Assembly (NCBI GenBank): GCA_029934845.1
Contig: JAOZLN010000072.1
Location: 1 to 9,441 of the forward strand
Direction: 5' to 3'
DNA length: 9,441 nt
Source of the DNA: Candidatus Sabulitectum sp.
GTDB taxonomy: Bacteria; Fermentibacterota; Fermentibacteria; Fermentibacterales; JCC-6
This document shows, piece after piece, positions 1-6,167 of this stretch. The stretch's first letter is position 1. Each line of letters begins with the position of its first letter. The notes below the pieces were generated by a model. It searched no databases and was not told the origin of the DNA. It saw only the letters and a program-made list of their open reading frames with translations. The translations under genes and the position numbers were made by a program.

Positions 1-1839
1 ACTGCAGTGAGGAATGCCGTTCATGGCAGCTTTCATGCCGCTGGTTCCACTTGCTTCCATGGGAATTCTTGGGGTGTTAAGCCAGATGTCCACGCCGTGT
101 ACCATGTGTCGGGCCATGTCCATGTTGTAATCGGACAGATAAACGAGTTTTCCGTACAGATCTTTACTGAGAGATGCATGGAAAACTTCTCTGATAAGGT
201 CTTTGCCTCCGTTGTCATGTGGATGTGCTTTGCCGGCAAAGATCACCTGAATGGGCTTTGAGCTGTTGTTGAGAAGGTCAGTTAACCTGTCCAGATCACT
301 TAAAAGCAGTGATGCCCTTTTGTAGGTCGCAAATCTTCTTGCAAAACCGATTGTTAGTACATCCGGGTTCAGTACAGGCATATTCTGCTGGGGAAGACCC
401 CTTATTCCCATACTTTCCAGTTGATCTGCCCATTTCTTTCTTGCATAACCAACCAGTCGTGCCCGAAGTCTTTCATGGGCAATCCATAGTTCGGAATCGG
501 GAATTCTAGCGATCTTCTTCCAGAAGTTCTCATCTCCCGGGTTTTTCGGTGATGTGTTTCCAATGTATCTTTGAAGCAGTCTTCTTATTTCTCCAGAGAC
601 CCATGTATCTTCGTGAACACCGTTTGTAACATGTCCCACTGGAATCTCAGATTCCGGTAATCGTGGCCAGACATTTCGCCATATATCTCTTGATACTTCA
701 CCGTGAAGCTTGCTTACTCCGTTAGCTTTCCTGGAGAAATTCAGAGCAAAAACAGTCATAGAGAAGTTAGGGGATGAAGGCTGGCTGCCGAACTTTAGAA
801 ATGATTGATTGTTTAATCCAACCCTGTCCAGATAGGGGCGCAGACAACGAAGAACAAGATCATTATGGAATTCTTCATTTCCGGCAGGCACAGGAGTGTG
901 TGTAGTGAACACATTTCCTGCTGTGACCATTTCTCGGGCTTCCGCAAATGAGAGCCCTGTTTCTATGTAATGTGCCATCATTTCGACAATTAGAAATCCG
1001 GAATGGCCTTCGTTAATATGCCTTACAACGGGGATAAGCCCTATTGCACGCAAAGCCATTATTCCACCAGCCCCAAGCAGAATTTCCTGGCGAATGCGCA
1101 TTTCCTTATCGCCGCCGTACAACTGCCCCGTGATCTCTCTGTTTTCCGGGGAGTTCTCTGGCAGGTTGGTGTCAAGCAGGTAGAGCTTTACCCGTCCGAC
1201 CTTTATTTCCCAGATAGCAGCAAGCACTCTTTCATCACCCATGGGAACCACAATTGTTACTGCATTCCCACCTGCATCGCGAACCCGCTCTACTGGCATA
1301 TTGGAGTAATCGTTTACAGAATAACTTTCCTGCTGCCATCCATCGCTGTTCAGGTACTGGTTGAAGTATCCCAGCCTGTAAAGAATAGAAATTCCTACAA
1401 CAGGCAGGCCAAGATCGCTATTGCTTTTCAGCGTGTCGCCAGCTAGAACTCCAAGCCCACCGGAGTAGATCGGCAGACTTTCATGAAGGCCGAATTCAGC
1501 AGAGAAGTATGCAATTACCTCTCCCGGCTTGACAGAATCAGCATGATGTTTGCTGAACCATGTTGAACGACCCATATATTCATTCATCCGGCTCGATACT
1601 TCATTCAGTGCAGAAAGAAATACTTGATCCTCAGACAACTCCTGAAGTCTGTTCTGACTGATTCTTCCAAGAAGAAGTGTAGGGTTGTGGTGTGTTCTTT
1701 CCCACAGATCCTGATCCATGGAGCGGAACAGTTCAACAGCTTTCTTGTTCCAGCTCCACCATGTGTTCTCTGCTATCTTTTTAAGGTCTCCAAGTTTCTC
1801 GGGTACCTTCGGGATTACTCTGTATATCCTTGATTTCAA
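1..1839 (-). CDS. glgP: Alpha-glucan (glycogen) phosphorylase, 3' end cut by window edge
   Basis: PLP-dependent enzyme that releases glucose-1-phosphate from glycogen or maltodextrin in the cytoplasm. The reverse frame is open for 613 codons and leaves the window before its stop; the family usually has about 700-850 residues. The N-terminus has the WWSWN motif (residues 27-31) of the DUF3417 domain typical of the long alpha-glucan phosphorylases. Then come SGGLGVLAGD (126-135), HINEGHS (274-280), HVTNGVH (403-409) and EASGTSGMK, whose K603 matches the PLP-binding lysine. The start is a TTG at 1839: an in-frame TAA, which is also the stop of the preceding gene, lies only 9 nt upstream, and AGGGG sits 9 nt before the TTG. 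It follows the acyltransferase gene by 6 bp, so the two are probably cotranscribed. Membership in the phosphorylase family is secure; the preferred glucan is not visible. Confidence 0.95.
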   Translation of the reverse strand, partial: MKSRIYRVIPKVPEKLGDLKKIAENTWWSWNKKAVELFRSMDQDLWERTHHNPTLLLGRISQNRLQELSEDQVFLSALNEVSSRMNEYMGRSTWFSKHHADSVKPGEVIAYFSAEFGLHESLPIYSGGLGVLAGDTLKSNSDLGLPVVGISILYRLGYFNQYLNSDGWQQESYSVNDYSNMPVERVRDAGGNAVTIVVPMGDERVLAAIWEIKVGRVKLYLLDTNLPENSPENREITGQLYGGDKEMRIRQEILLGAGGIMALRAIGLIPVVRHINEGHSGFLIVEMMAHYIETGLSFAEAREMVTAGNVFTTHTPVPAGNEEFHNDLVLRCLRPYLDRVGLNNQSFLKFGSQPSSPNFSMTVFALNFSRKANGVSKLHGEVSRDIWRNVWPRLPESEIPVGHVTNGVHEDTWVSGEIRRLLQRYIGNTSPKNPGDENFWKKIARIPDSELWIAHERLRARLVGYARKKWADQLESMGIRGLPQQNMPVLNPDVLTIGFARRFATYKRASLLLSDLDRLTDLLNNSSKPIQVIFAGKAHPHDNGGKDLIREVFHASLSKDLYGKLVYLSDYNMDMARHMVHGVDIWLNTPRIPMEASGTSGMKAAMNGIPHCS

Positions 1840-1845
1840 AAGCCG

Positions 1846-2358
1846 TTACCCCTTTTTCCCGCCACTGCGAAATCTCATGAAACTGGCTGGATTACCAGCG
1901 ATAACCGTTCCATCCGGTACATCCTTAGTTACAACTGCACCGGCACCGATTACTGCGCCTTTCCCTATTCTTACTGGAAGGATCGTAGCATTGGAGCCTA
2001 TGCTTACCCCGTCTTCGATAACAGTTTTTTTCCACATTGAGGGATCCGGCTGCGGTGGATAGACATCATTTATAAACATCACACCGTGTCCGATAAAGCA
2101 ATCGGAGCCGATCTCAACAAGTTCACATATGAAAGAGTGACTCTGAATTCTGGTGCGATCACCGATCTTTACACCTTTTTGTATTTCACAGAAGCATCCC
2201 ACCATGCTGTCTTTGCCTATCTCACACCCGTAGATATTCACGAAATTCCAGATTTTGGTTCCTTCGCCAATCTTACAGTCATTGATGATCTGCAGGGGAT
2301 TTTCAGTGGCTTTCACATCCTTGTTCTTGTTCTTTTTTTCCTTCTTGAAAATTGGCAT
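1846..2358 (-). CDS. Left-handed beta-helix sugar N-acyltransferase (WbpD/WxcM-N-like)
   Basis: A 170-residue protein made almost wholly of hexapeptide repeats ([IV]G-x4 spacing, e.g. CKIGEG, CEIGKD, VKIGDR, VEIGSD, VSIGSN, VRIGKG, AVIGAG), closing with the usual VVTKDVPDGTVIAGNPA signature. The segment GHGVMFINDVYPP matches the GPxVxFTNDxYPR region of WbpD/WlbB/FdtC-type enzymes, which acetylate the amino group of nucleotide-linked amino sugars for O-antigen or other surface glycans. Such enzymes are cytoplasmic trimers with acetyl-CoA bound between subunits. The first 20 residues are a lysine-rich extension outside the helix. ATG start with AGGGG 7 nt upstream. It precedes glgP by 6 bp and is divergent from lepA. 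No partner sugar dehydrogenase or aminotransferase is in the window, so the substrate is inferred from family resemblance only. Confidence 0.85.
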   Translation of the reverse strand: MPIFKKEKKNKNKDVKATENPLQIINDCKIGEGTKIWNFVNIYGCEIGKDSMVGCFCEIQKGVKIGDRTRIQSHSFICELVEIGSDCFIGHGVMFINDVYPPQPDPSMWKKTVIEDGVSIGSNATILPVRIGKGAVIGAGAVVTKDVPDGTVIAGNPASFMRFRSGGKKG

Positions 2359-2434
2359 TTTTCTTCCCCTTTTTTAGCTGTTTGGAATGATAACCGAATA
2401 CCAAACATATTACACTCAACACAGGAGGAAAAAC
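2359..2434. promoter_or_regulatory. Divergent intergenic promoter region (acyltransferase-glgP / lepA)
   Basis: This 76-bp gap is the only non-coding DNA between the two divergent transcription units, so promoters for both probably lie here or reach into the flanking genes. On the plus strand a weak candidate is TTGGAA (2382-2387), an 18-nt spacer, then CATATT (2406-2411), which would leave a very short leader before the lepA ribosome site. No convincing minus-strand box pair was found. Confidence 0.3.
2423..2428 (+). promoter_or_regulatory. Shine-Dalgarno AGGAGG that sets the lepA start at TTG
   Basis: A perfect AGGAGG followed by a 6-nt spacer (AAAAAC) and TTG at 2435. The in-frame ATG at 2387 lies upstream of this site, has no comparable ribosome site and would add 16 residues not seen in LepA proteins. 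The TTG is therefore the better start. Confidence 0.85.
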
Positions 2435-4228
2435 TTGCAAAAAAATATCAGGAATTTCTGCATCATTGCACACATAGATCATGGTAAATCAACCCTTGCT
2501 GACAGGCTTCTTCAGGCAACTGGTTCGGTTTCCGATCGTGAATTTCACAATCAGATGCTTGATTCCATGGACATCGAGCGCGAGCGCGGTATTACCATAA
2601 AGAGCACTGCGGTTACCATGCACAGCAGGAACAAGGCAGGTGAAGAATTTCAGTTGAACCTTATTGATACGCCGGGACATGTTGATTTCAGTTACGAGGT
2701 AAGCAGGGCTCTAGCTTCCTGCGAAGGAGCGCTGCTGGTTGTTGACGCTGCTCAGGGTGTTGAAGCTCAAACTGTGGCTAACCTGTACAAAGCCATGGAG
2801 CAGGAGCTGGAAATAATACCGGTTGTAAACAAGATCGATCTTCCTTCTGCCAATATTGATGAGACTTTGTACGAAATTGATAATGAACTTGGTCTGGATC
2901 CAGACGGAGCTGTTCTGGTCAGCGCAAAGACAGGGCAGGGAATCGATGGTCTTCTTGAAGCAATTATGGATCGTATTCCGCCACCTTCCGGTGACCCGGA
3001 TGCCCCGCTTAGGGCAAGGGTCTTTGACAGCATTTTCGATCCGTACAGAGGGGTAATTGCCTATTTCAGAGTTGTTGACGGAGTGATGAGAAGTAATCAG
3101 GATATTCTTCTTATGGCCAGGGGCAATGAGTACCGTGTTGAAGAAATTGGTCACCTTGGTATCCAGAGGACGAAATGTGAAATTCTTAACAACGGTGATG
3201 TAGGTTACATCATTGCCGGGATAAAAAGCGTCAGCGATGTTAGAAGTGGTGAAACAATAACAACAAAGTTGAGCCCGGCTAAAGAAATGCTGGAAGGGTT
3301 CGCCCAGGCTAAGCCGGTTGTTTTCTCAAGTCTTTTCCCCATATCCAGTGAAGATTACAATGATCTTGCTCTTGCCATGGACAAGCTGAAATTGAATGAT
3401 GCTTCACTGGTATTTGAGAAAGTGAATTCTGTTGGTCTGGGTTTTGGTTTCCGGTGCGGGTTTCTAGGACTTCTTCACCTGGAAGTTGTTCAGGAAAGAC
3501 TTGAAAGAGAATTTGGCATGAGCCTGGTGTTGACAGCTCCTACGGTTCTTTACCGGGTGTCGTTGACCAATGGCGAAGTTAAGTATATTGACAATCCCAA
3601 CCTGTATCCGGACCCATCCCGTATTGAGCTTACAGAAGAACCTTACATAAAGGCTTCGGTTATTATGCCAGACAAGTACATAGGACCGGTCACTACATTG
3701 CTTCTTGGCAGACGGGGGCAGAATTACACCAACAATTATGTTGGAGCAAGAAGAGTGGAAATCAAGGTGGATATGCCTCTCGCAGAGATCGTATACGATT
3801 TTTACGATAAGTTGAAATCCGTTACCCAGGGGTATGGAAGTTTTGATTATGAATCTTCTGATTACCAGCCGGGTAATCTGGCAAAGGTGGATATTCTTGT
3901 AAACGGCGAGAAGGTCGATGCTCTTTCCATGCTTGTTCACCTGGATAGAGCCCACACATGGGCAAAGAAGGCCTGTGAGAATCTTAAAGAAGCTATTCCC
4001 AAACATCAGTTTAAGGTCCCCATACAGGGAACAATTGGCGGGGCAATTATTGCAAGAACCACTATCAGTGCTTTGCGAAAAGATGTAACAGCCAAATGCT
4101 ATGGTGGAGATATAACCAGAAAGAGAAAGCTTCTTGAGAAGCAGAAGGCAGGAAAGAAAAGAATGAAAATGGTTGGCAGGGTAATGATTCCCCAAAAGGC
4201 GTTTCTGGCAGTTCTTAAAAGAGATTAG
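2435..4228 (+). CDS. lepA: Elongation factor 4 (LepA), ribosome-associated GTPase
   Basis: Translational GTPase that acts on the ribosome in initiation, biogenesis or back-translocation. From the TTG start the protein is 597 residues, matching the usual ~600. The G motifs are all present: G1 AHIDHGKST (12-20), G2 RGITI (51-55), G3 DTPGH (78-82), G4 NKID (132-135) and G5 SAK (163-165). The GFRCGFLGLLH motif and the LepA-specific C-terminal domain follow, with the conserved YGGDITRKRKLLEKQKAGK stretch and the MIPQKAFLAVLK ending. It stops with TAG. A lipoprotein gene starts within 1-7 bp, and hemW follows. lepA next to hemW is a known bacterial neighbourhood, for example in Bacillus. No truncation or missing motif seen. 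Confidence 0.98.
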   Translation: MQKNIRNFCIIAHIDHGKSTLADRLLQATGSVSDREFHNQMLDSMDIERERGITIKSTAVTMHSRNKAGEEFQLNLIDTPGHVDFSYEVSRALASCEGALLVVDAAQGVEAQTVANLYKAMEQELEIIPVVNKIDLPSANIDETLYEIDNELGLDPDGAVLVSAKTGQGIDGLLEAIMDRIPPPSGDPDAPLRARVFDSIFDPYRGVIAYFRVVDGVMRSNQDILLMARGNEYRVEEIGHLGIQRTKCEILNNGDVGYIIAGIKSVSDVRSGETITTKLSPAKEMLEGFAQAKPVVFSSLFPISSEDYNDLALAMDKLKLNDASLVFEKVNSVGLGFGFRCGFLGLLHLEVVQERLEREFGMSLVLTAPTVLYRVSLTNGEVKYIDNPNLYPDPSRIELTEEPYIKASVIMPDKYIGPVTTLLLGRRGQNYTNNYVGARRVEIKVDMPLAEIVYDFYDKLKSVTQGYGSFDYESSDYQPGNLAKVDILVNGEKVDALSMLVHLDRAHTWAKKACENLKEAIPKHQFKVPIQGTIGGAIIARTTISALRKDVTAKCYGGDITRKRKLLEKQKAGKKRMKMVGRVMIPQKAFLAVLKRD

Positions 4229-4235
4229 GATGATC

Positions 4236-4673
4236 ATGAAAAAAATATCTGTAATTGTTTTGCTCACCGTTCTTGCGGTAATGGCTTGTGGAGAAAGCAA
4301 TACTCCAGCTGGTCCTACAGGATGGAATAATGGAAGCTGGACCGGTGAAACAGCAACATTAATCCCTGTTACCTTTACTCTTGATCATCCGACAATTACT
4401 GACTGGACAATGACTACTACGCACACATACGCTGATACTACTGATACTCGCACCTGGCTTTGTTCGTCTACTTCGATTGCTACCGATTCCTCTTTCAGCT
4501 GGAATGACACAATCGATCATGATACCCTTGTTTATGTTTTCTCCTTCAGCGGAACATTTGTTACCGGCGACAGCTTGATAGGGCTCTGGGATTCTTCCGT
4601 TGATTACACCCTGAGCGGATACAGTGGAGTCGACATTCTCGGTGGCAGCTGGACTGCAGCTGGGCCGAAATAA
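4236..4673 (+). CDS. Small predicted lipoprotein of unknown function
   Basis: A 145-residue protein from ATG 4236, preferred because AGGA (4227-4230) lies 5 nt upstream; an in-frame ATG at 4230 would add only two residues. The N-terminus has two lysines, a hydrophobic stretch and a lipobox-like V-M-A-C with Cys18 as the predicted lipidated residue, so it should be exported and anchored in a membrane. Residue +2 is Gly, with no Asp retention signal. The mature part is rich in Thr, Ser, Asp and Trp with alternating hydrophobic residues and begins with a GSWTGET segment, which suggests a small all-beta domain. I do not recognise the family. It sits between lepA and hemW with very small gaps on both sides, so it is likely cotranscribed with them, although its role need not be related. 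Confidence 0.8.
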   Translation: MKKISVIVLLTVLAVMACGESNTPAGPTGWNNGSWTGETATLIPVTFTLDHPTITDWTMTTTHTYADTTDTRTWLCSSTSIATDSSFSWNDTIDHDTLVYVFSFSGTFVTGDSLIGLWDSSVDYTLSGYSGVDILGGSWTAAGPK

Positions 4674-4677
4674 TTAA

Positions 4678-5793
4678 TTGACAAACAAGAGTATAGGTCT
4701 TTATGTACACGCCCCCTTCTGCATTAAGAAGTGTGCGTATTGTGCATTTAATTCAGTCAGGAAACCTGAAGACACTTCCGGGATGTGCACCGCAATTTCT
4801 GAGGAATTTGTTCAAAGAACCCAGCAGAACAACCAGGAATTTCAAACTTTTTACGCTGGTGGTGGAACTCCAACTCTTCTTCCCCCTGAATTCTGGATGC
4901 GGATGATCAGTATGGTCAAGACTCCTTCACTGCGGGAGGTGACCATTGAAAGTAATCCAGCCGTTCTTGATGCTGTTGATTACTCTTCACTTCTGCTTGC
5001 GGGATTTAACAGAATTAGTGTAGGAGTACAAAGTTTCAACGATGAGCAACTTGCCCTTCTGGGCAGAAGGCACAATTCATCCGAAGCGTCAGAGAGTTTA
5101 AAACTGATATCAAAAACCGGTTTTAAGAATATCAGTATTGATCTGATGTATGGCCTGCCCGGGCAAACCCCTGAAGATCAGAAAACAGATGTTGAAGAAG
5201 TTCTTCGTTTCTTGCCGCAGCATATATCTGTATATGATCTTACCCTTGAGCCGGGAACTCCAATGGGAGATAGAGGTAAGAAAGCGTCCGAGAACGAATG
5301 TGTCGAAATGTATTATCAGATTCATGAGATTCTTACTGCAAACGGCTACACTCACTATGAGGTATCCAGCTATGCACTGGAAGATAAATTCAAGTCACTT
5401 CATAACTCTTCTTACTGGAACAGAACCCCCTACATTGGCATTGGCCCTTCAGCGCATTCATTTACCGGCACTGACAGAAGCTGGAATGTAAGTGGTATCC
5501 CTGAATACGAGTCAGCTCTTATGCATGGTGAACTGCCGGTGGAATTCACTGAAGAGCTCACTGGGGAAAATGCAGCTGATGAGATTCTTGCTCTGGGGTT
5601 CAGAAACATCAACGGGGTAGACCTTGCAGAGCTGAAAGATCTGGGCTTTGATCTTGATCCAGCTGAGATTCTCAGCACAGGTCTTGTGACCAGAAGGGGA
5701 AATCTTCTGGTTCCGGATGAAAAGGGAATGCTCTTTGCCGATCTTCTTGCTCTTAAGGCAGCTGAACTGCTTGAAAGGATACCGGGGGTTTGA
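4678..5793 (+). CDS. hemW: Heme chaperone HemW, radical SAM (HemN-like) protein
   Basis: A 371-residue radical-SAM protein. The cluster motif is C15-x3-C19-x2-C22-A-F, in the YVHAPFC context typical of HemW rather than the CxxxCxxCxC of true HemN coproporphyrinogen dehydrogenase. GGGTP (61-65) contributes to SAM binding, and ISVGVQSF, IDLMYGLPGQT, SVYDLTLEPGTP and the YIGIGPSAHSF segment are all family hallmarks. HemW binds heme and delivers it to target hemoproteins; older annotations call it an oxygen-independent coproporphyrinogen III oxidase. Length is normal. The start is a TTG at 4678, only 4 nt after the lipoprotein stop. No clear Shine-Dalgarno is visible, so translation may be coupled to the upstream gene. 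Its TGA stop lies inside the -35 box of the tRNA promoter. Confidence 0.94.
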   Translation: MTNKSIGLYVHAPFCIKKCAYCAFNSVRKPEDTSGMCTAISEEFVQRTQQNNQEFQTFYAGGGTPTLLPPEFWMRMISMVKTPSLREVTIESNPAVLDAVDYSSLLLAGFNRISVGVQSFNDEQLALLGRRHNSSEASESLKLISKTGFKNISIDLMYGLPGQTPEDQKTDVEEVLRFLPQHISVYDLTLEPGTPMGDRGKKASENECVEMYYQIHEILTANGYTHYEVSSYALEDKFKSLHNSSYWNRTPYIGIGPSAHSFTGTDRSWNVSGIPEYESALMHGELPVEFTEELTGENAADEILALGFRNINGVDLAELKDLGFDLDPAEILSTGLVTRRGNLLVPDEKGMLFADLLALKAAELLERIPGV

Positions 5794-5818
5794 CGAATCA
5801 GCCTCAACTCTGCATAAT
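5790..5818 (+). promoter_or_regulatory. Sigma70-type promoter of the tRNA-Arg gene
   Basis: TTGACG (5790-5795) and CATAAT (5813-5818) are separated by exactly 17 nt, each one mismatch from consensus. Transcription would start near 5825, about 13 nt before the tRNA. The -35 box overlaps the last codon and TGA of hemW. Seen directly; activity is inferred. Confidence 0.6.
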
Positions 5819-5837
5819 TGCCTTTCCTTGTGCCTGT

Positions 5838-5914
5838 GCCCCTGTAGCTCAGTAGGATAGAGCGGCGGTTTCCTAAACCGTAGGCCACACGTTCGAATCG
5901 TGTCAGGGGCGCCA
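5838..5914 (+). tRNA. tRNA-Arg, anticodon CCT (reads AGG)
   Basis: A full cloverleaf can be folded. The acceptor stem GCCCCTG/CAGGGGC (5838-5844 with 5904-5910) is perfect, and the D stem GCTC/GAGC is intact. The anticodon stem GCGGT/ACCGT includes one G-T pair, and the loop TTCCTAA gives anticodon CCT at 5872-5874. The variable loop has 5 nt, and the T arm ACACG-TTCGAAT-CGTGT is perfect. Discriminator G5911 is followed by an encoded CCA (5912-5914). It lies 44 bp after hemW with its own promoter. A decayed partial copy lies downstream. Confidence 0.97.
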
Positions 5915-5923
5915 GGAATCAAG
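5893..5923 (+). repeat. Direct repeat copy 1: tRNA-Arg 3' end plus flank
   Basis: This 31-nt stretch runs from the T loop through the CCA and 9 nt beyond the gene. It recurs at 6066-6096 with a single difference (G5916 versus C6089). The match continues past the mature tRNA end, which points to duplication of the locus rather than to two unrelated tRNAs. Confidence 0.9.
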
Positions 5924-5963
5924 ACAATAACAAAGCATAATTGATAATTAAGACGGAAACCGC

Positions 5964-6087
5964 AGAGCGGCGGTTGCGCGCTTTGCGCGGACCTTCGGTT
6001 ACCTATAACTGAAAGTCCCCGAACGGTAACCGACAGGTTACCTGAGGGAACCGCATGGCCACCGCTCGAATCGTGTCAGGGGCGCCA
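5964..6087 (+). pseudogene. Degenerate tRNA-Arg copy interrupted in the anticodon loop
   Basis: Two blocks match the intact tRNA in order. AGAGCGGCGGTT (5964-5975) equals 5859-5870, and 6049-6087 matches from the 3' side of the anticodon stem to the CCA with a few changes. Between them lie 73 unrelated nucleotides at the position of the anticodon loop. GCGGTT (5970-5975) and AACCGC (6049-6054) still pair perfectly, better than in the intact gene. The rest is broken: nothing upstream matches the acceptor 5' strand or the D arm, one base is lost from the T stem so that only two of five pairs remain, and the T loop starts with C. It cannot be a normal tRNA. It may be a decayed tandem duplication or a trace of an insertion at the tRNA. 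Confidence 0.75.
5976..6048 (+). other. Structured 73-nt insert with competing hairpins
   Basis: It opens with a short hairpin CGCGC-TTT-GCGCG (5977-5989). TCGGTTACC (5995-6003) is fully complementary to GGTAACCGA (6025-6033). GGTAACC (6025-6031) is also complementary to GGTTACC (6036-6042) with a 4-nt loop, so the two pairings exclude each other. A further possible stem is CGGTTA/TAACTG (5996-6001 with 6006-6011). No open reading frame, T-tract or known RNA family was recognised; 73 nt is too short for a self-splicing group I intron. Confidence 0.6.
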
Positions 6088-6096
6088 GCAATCAAG
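6066..6096 (+). repeat. Direct repeat copy 2: tRNA-Arg 3' end plus flank
   Basis: The partner of 5893-5923, offset by 173 bp, with 30 of 31 positions identical. It marks the downstream end of the recognisable tRNA duplication. The sequence after 6096 up to the next gene (6168) shows no further similarity; it holds only a weak hairpin, AAGCAC-ACA-GTGCTT (6134-6148), without a T-tract on either strand. Confidence 0.9.
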
Positions 6097-6167
6097 GCTC
6101 TACGGCATTAACGGGGGCAGTCCCAATCCATCTAAGCACACAGTGCTTTCACACGTAATCTAGGCAG

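Noticed and set aside
1003..1446. 147-codon plus-strand open frame
   Set aside because: It is antisense to the glgP coding region, whose reverse frame carries conserved phosphorylase motifs throughout.
3464..4300. Long open frame (278 codons) on the minus strand opposite lepA
   Set aside because: It lies entirely antisense to a clearly real and highly conserved gene, its product resembles nothing, and it is cysteine-rich and irregular as expected for a shadow frame.
5430..5922. Minus-strand open frames across the hemW end and the tRNA
   Set aside because: They overlap hemW and a complete tRNA on the other strand and have no recognisable product.
5976..6048. Group I intron in a tRNA-Arg anticodon loop
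   Set aside because: Such introns are known in bacterial tRNA-Arg, but this insert is only 73 nt, lacks the conserved core, and the surrounding tRNA copy has no 5' half and a broken T stem.
5893..6096. Prophage or integrative element bounded by att sites at the tRNA 3' end
   Set aside because: The direct repeats are only 173 bp apart, there is no integrase gene, and the matching block 5' of the insert is not expected from simple integration. Only a scar would remain possible.
6134..6148. Hairpin AAGCAC-ACA-GTGCTT as a terminator between converging units
   Set aside because: The stem is only 6 bp and no T-tract follows on either strand.
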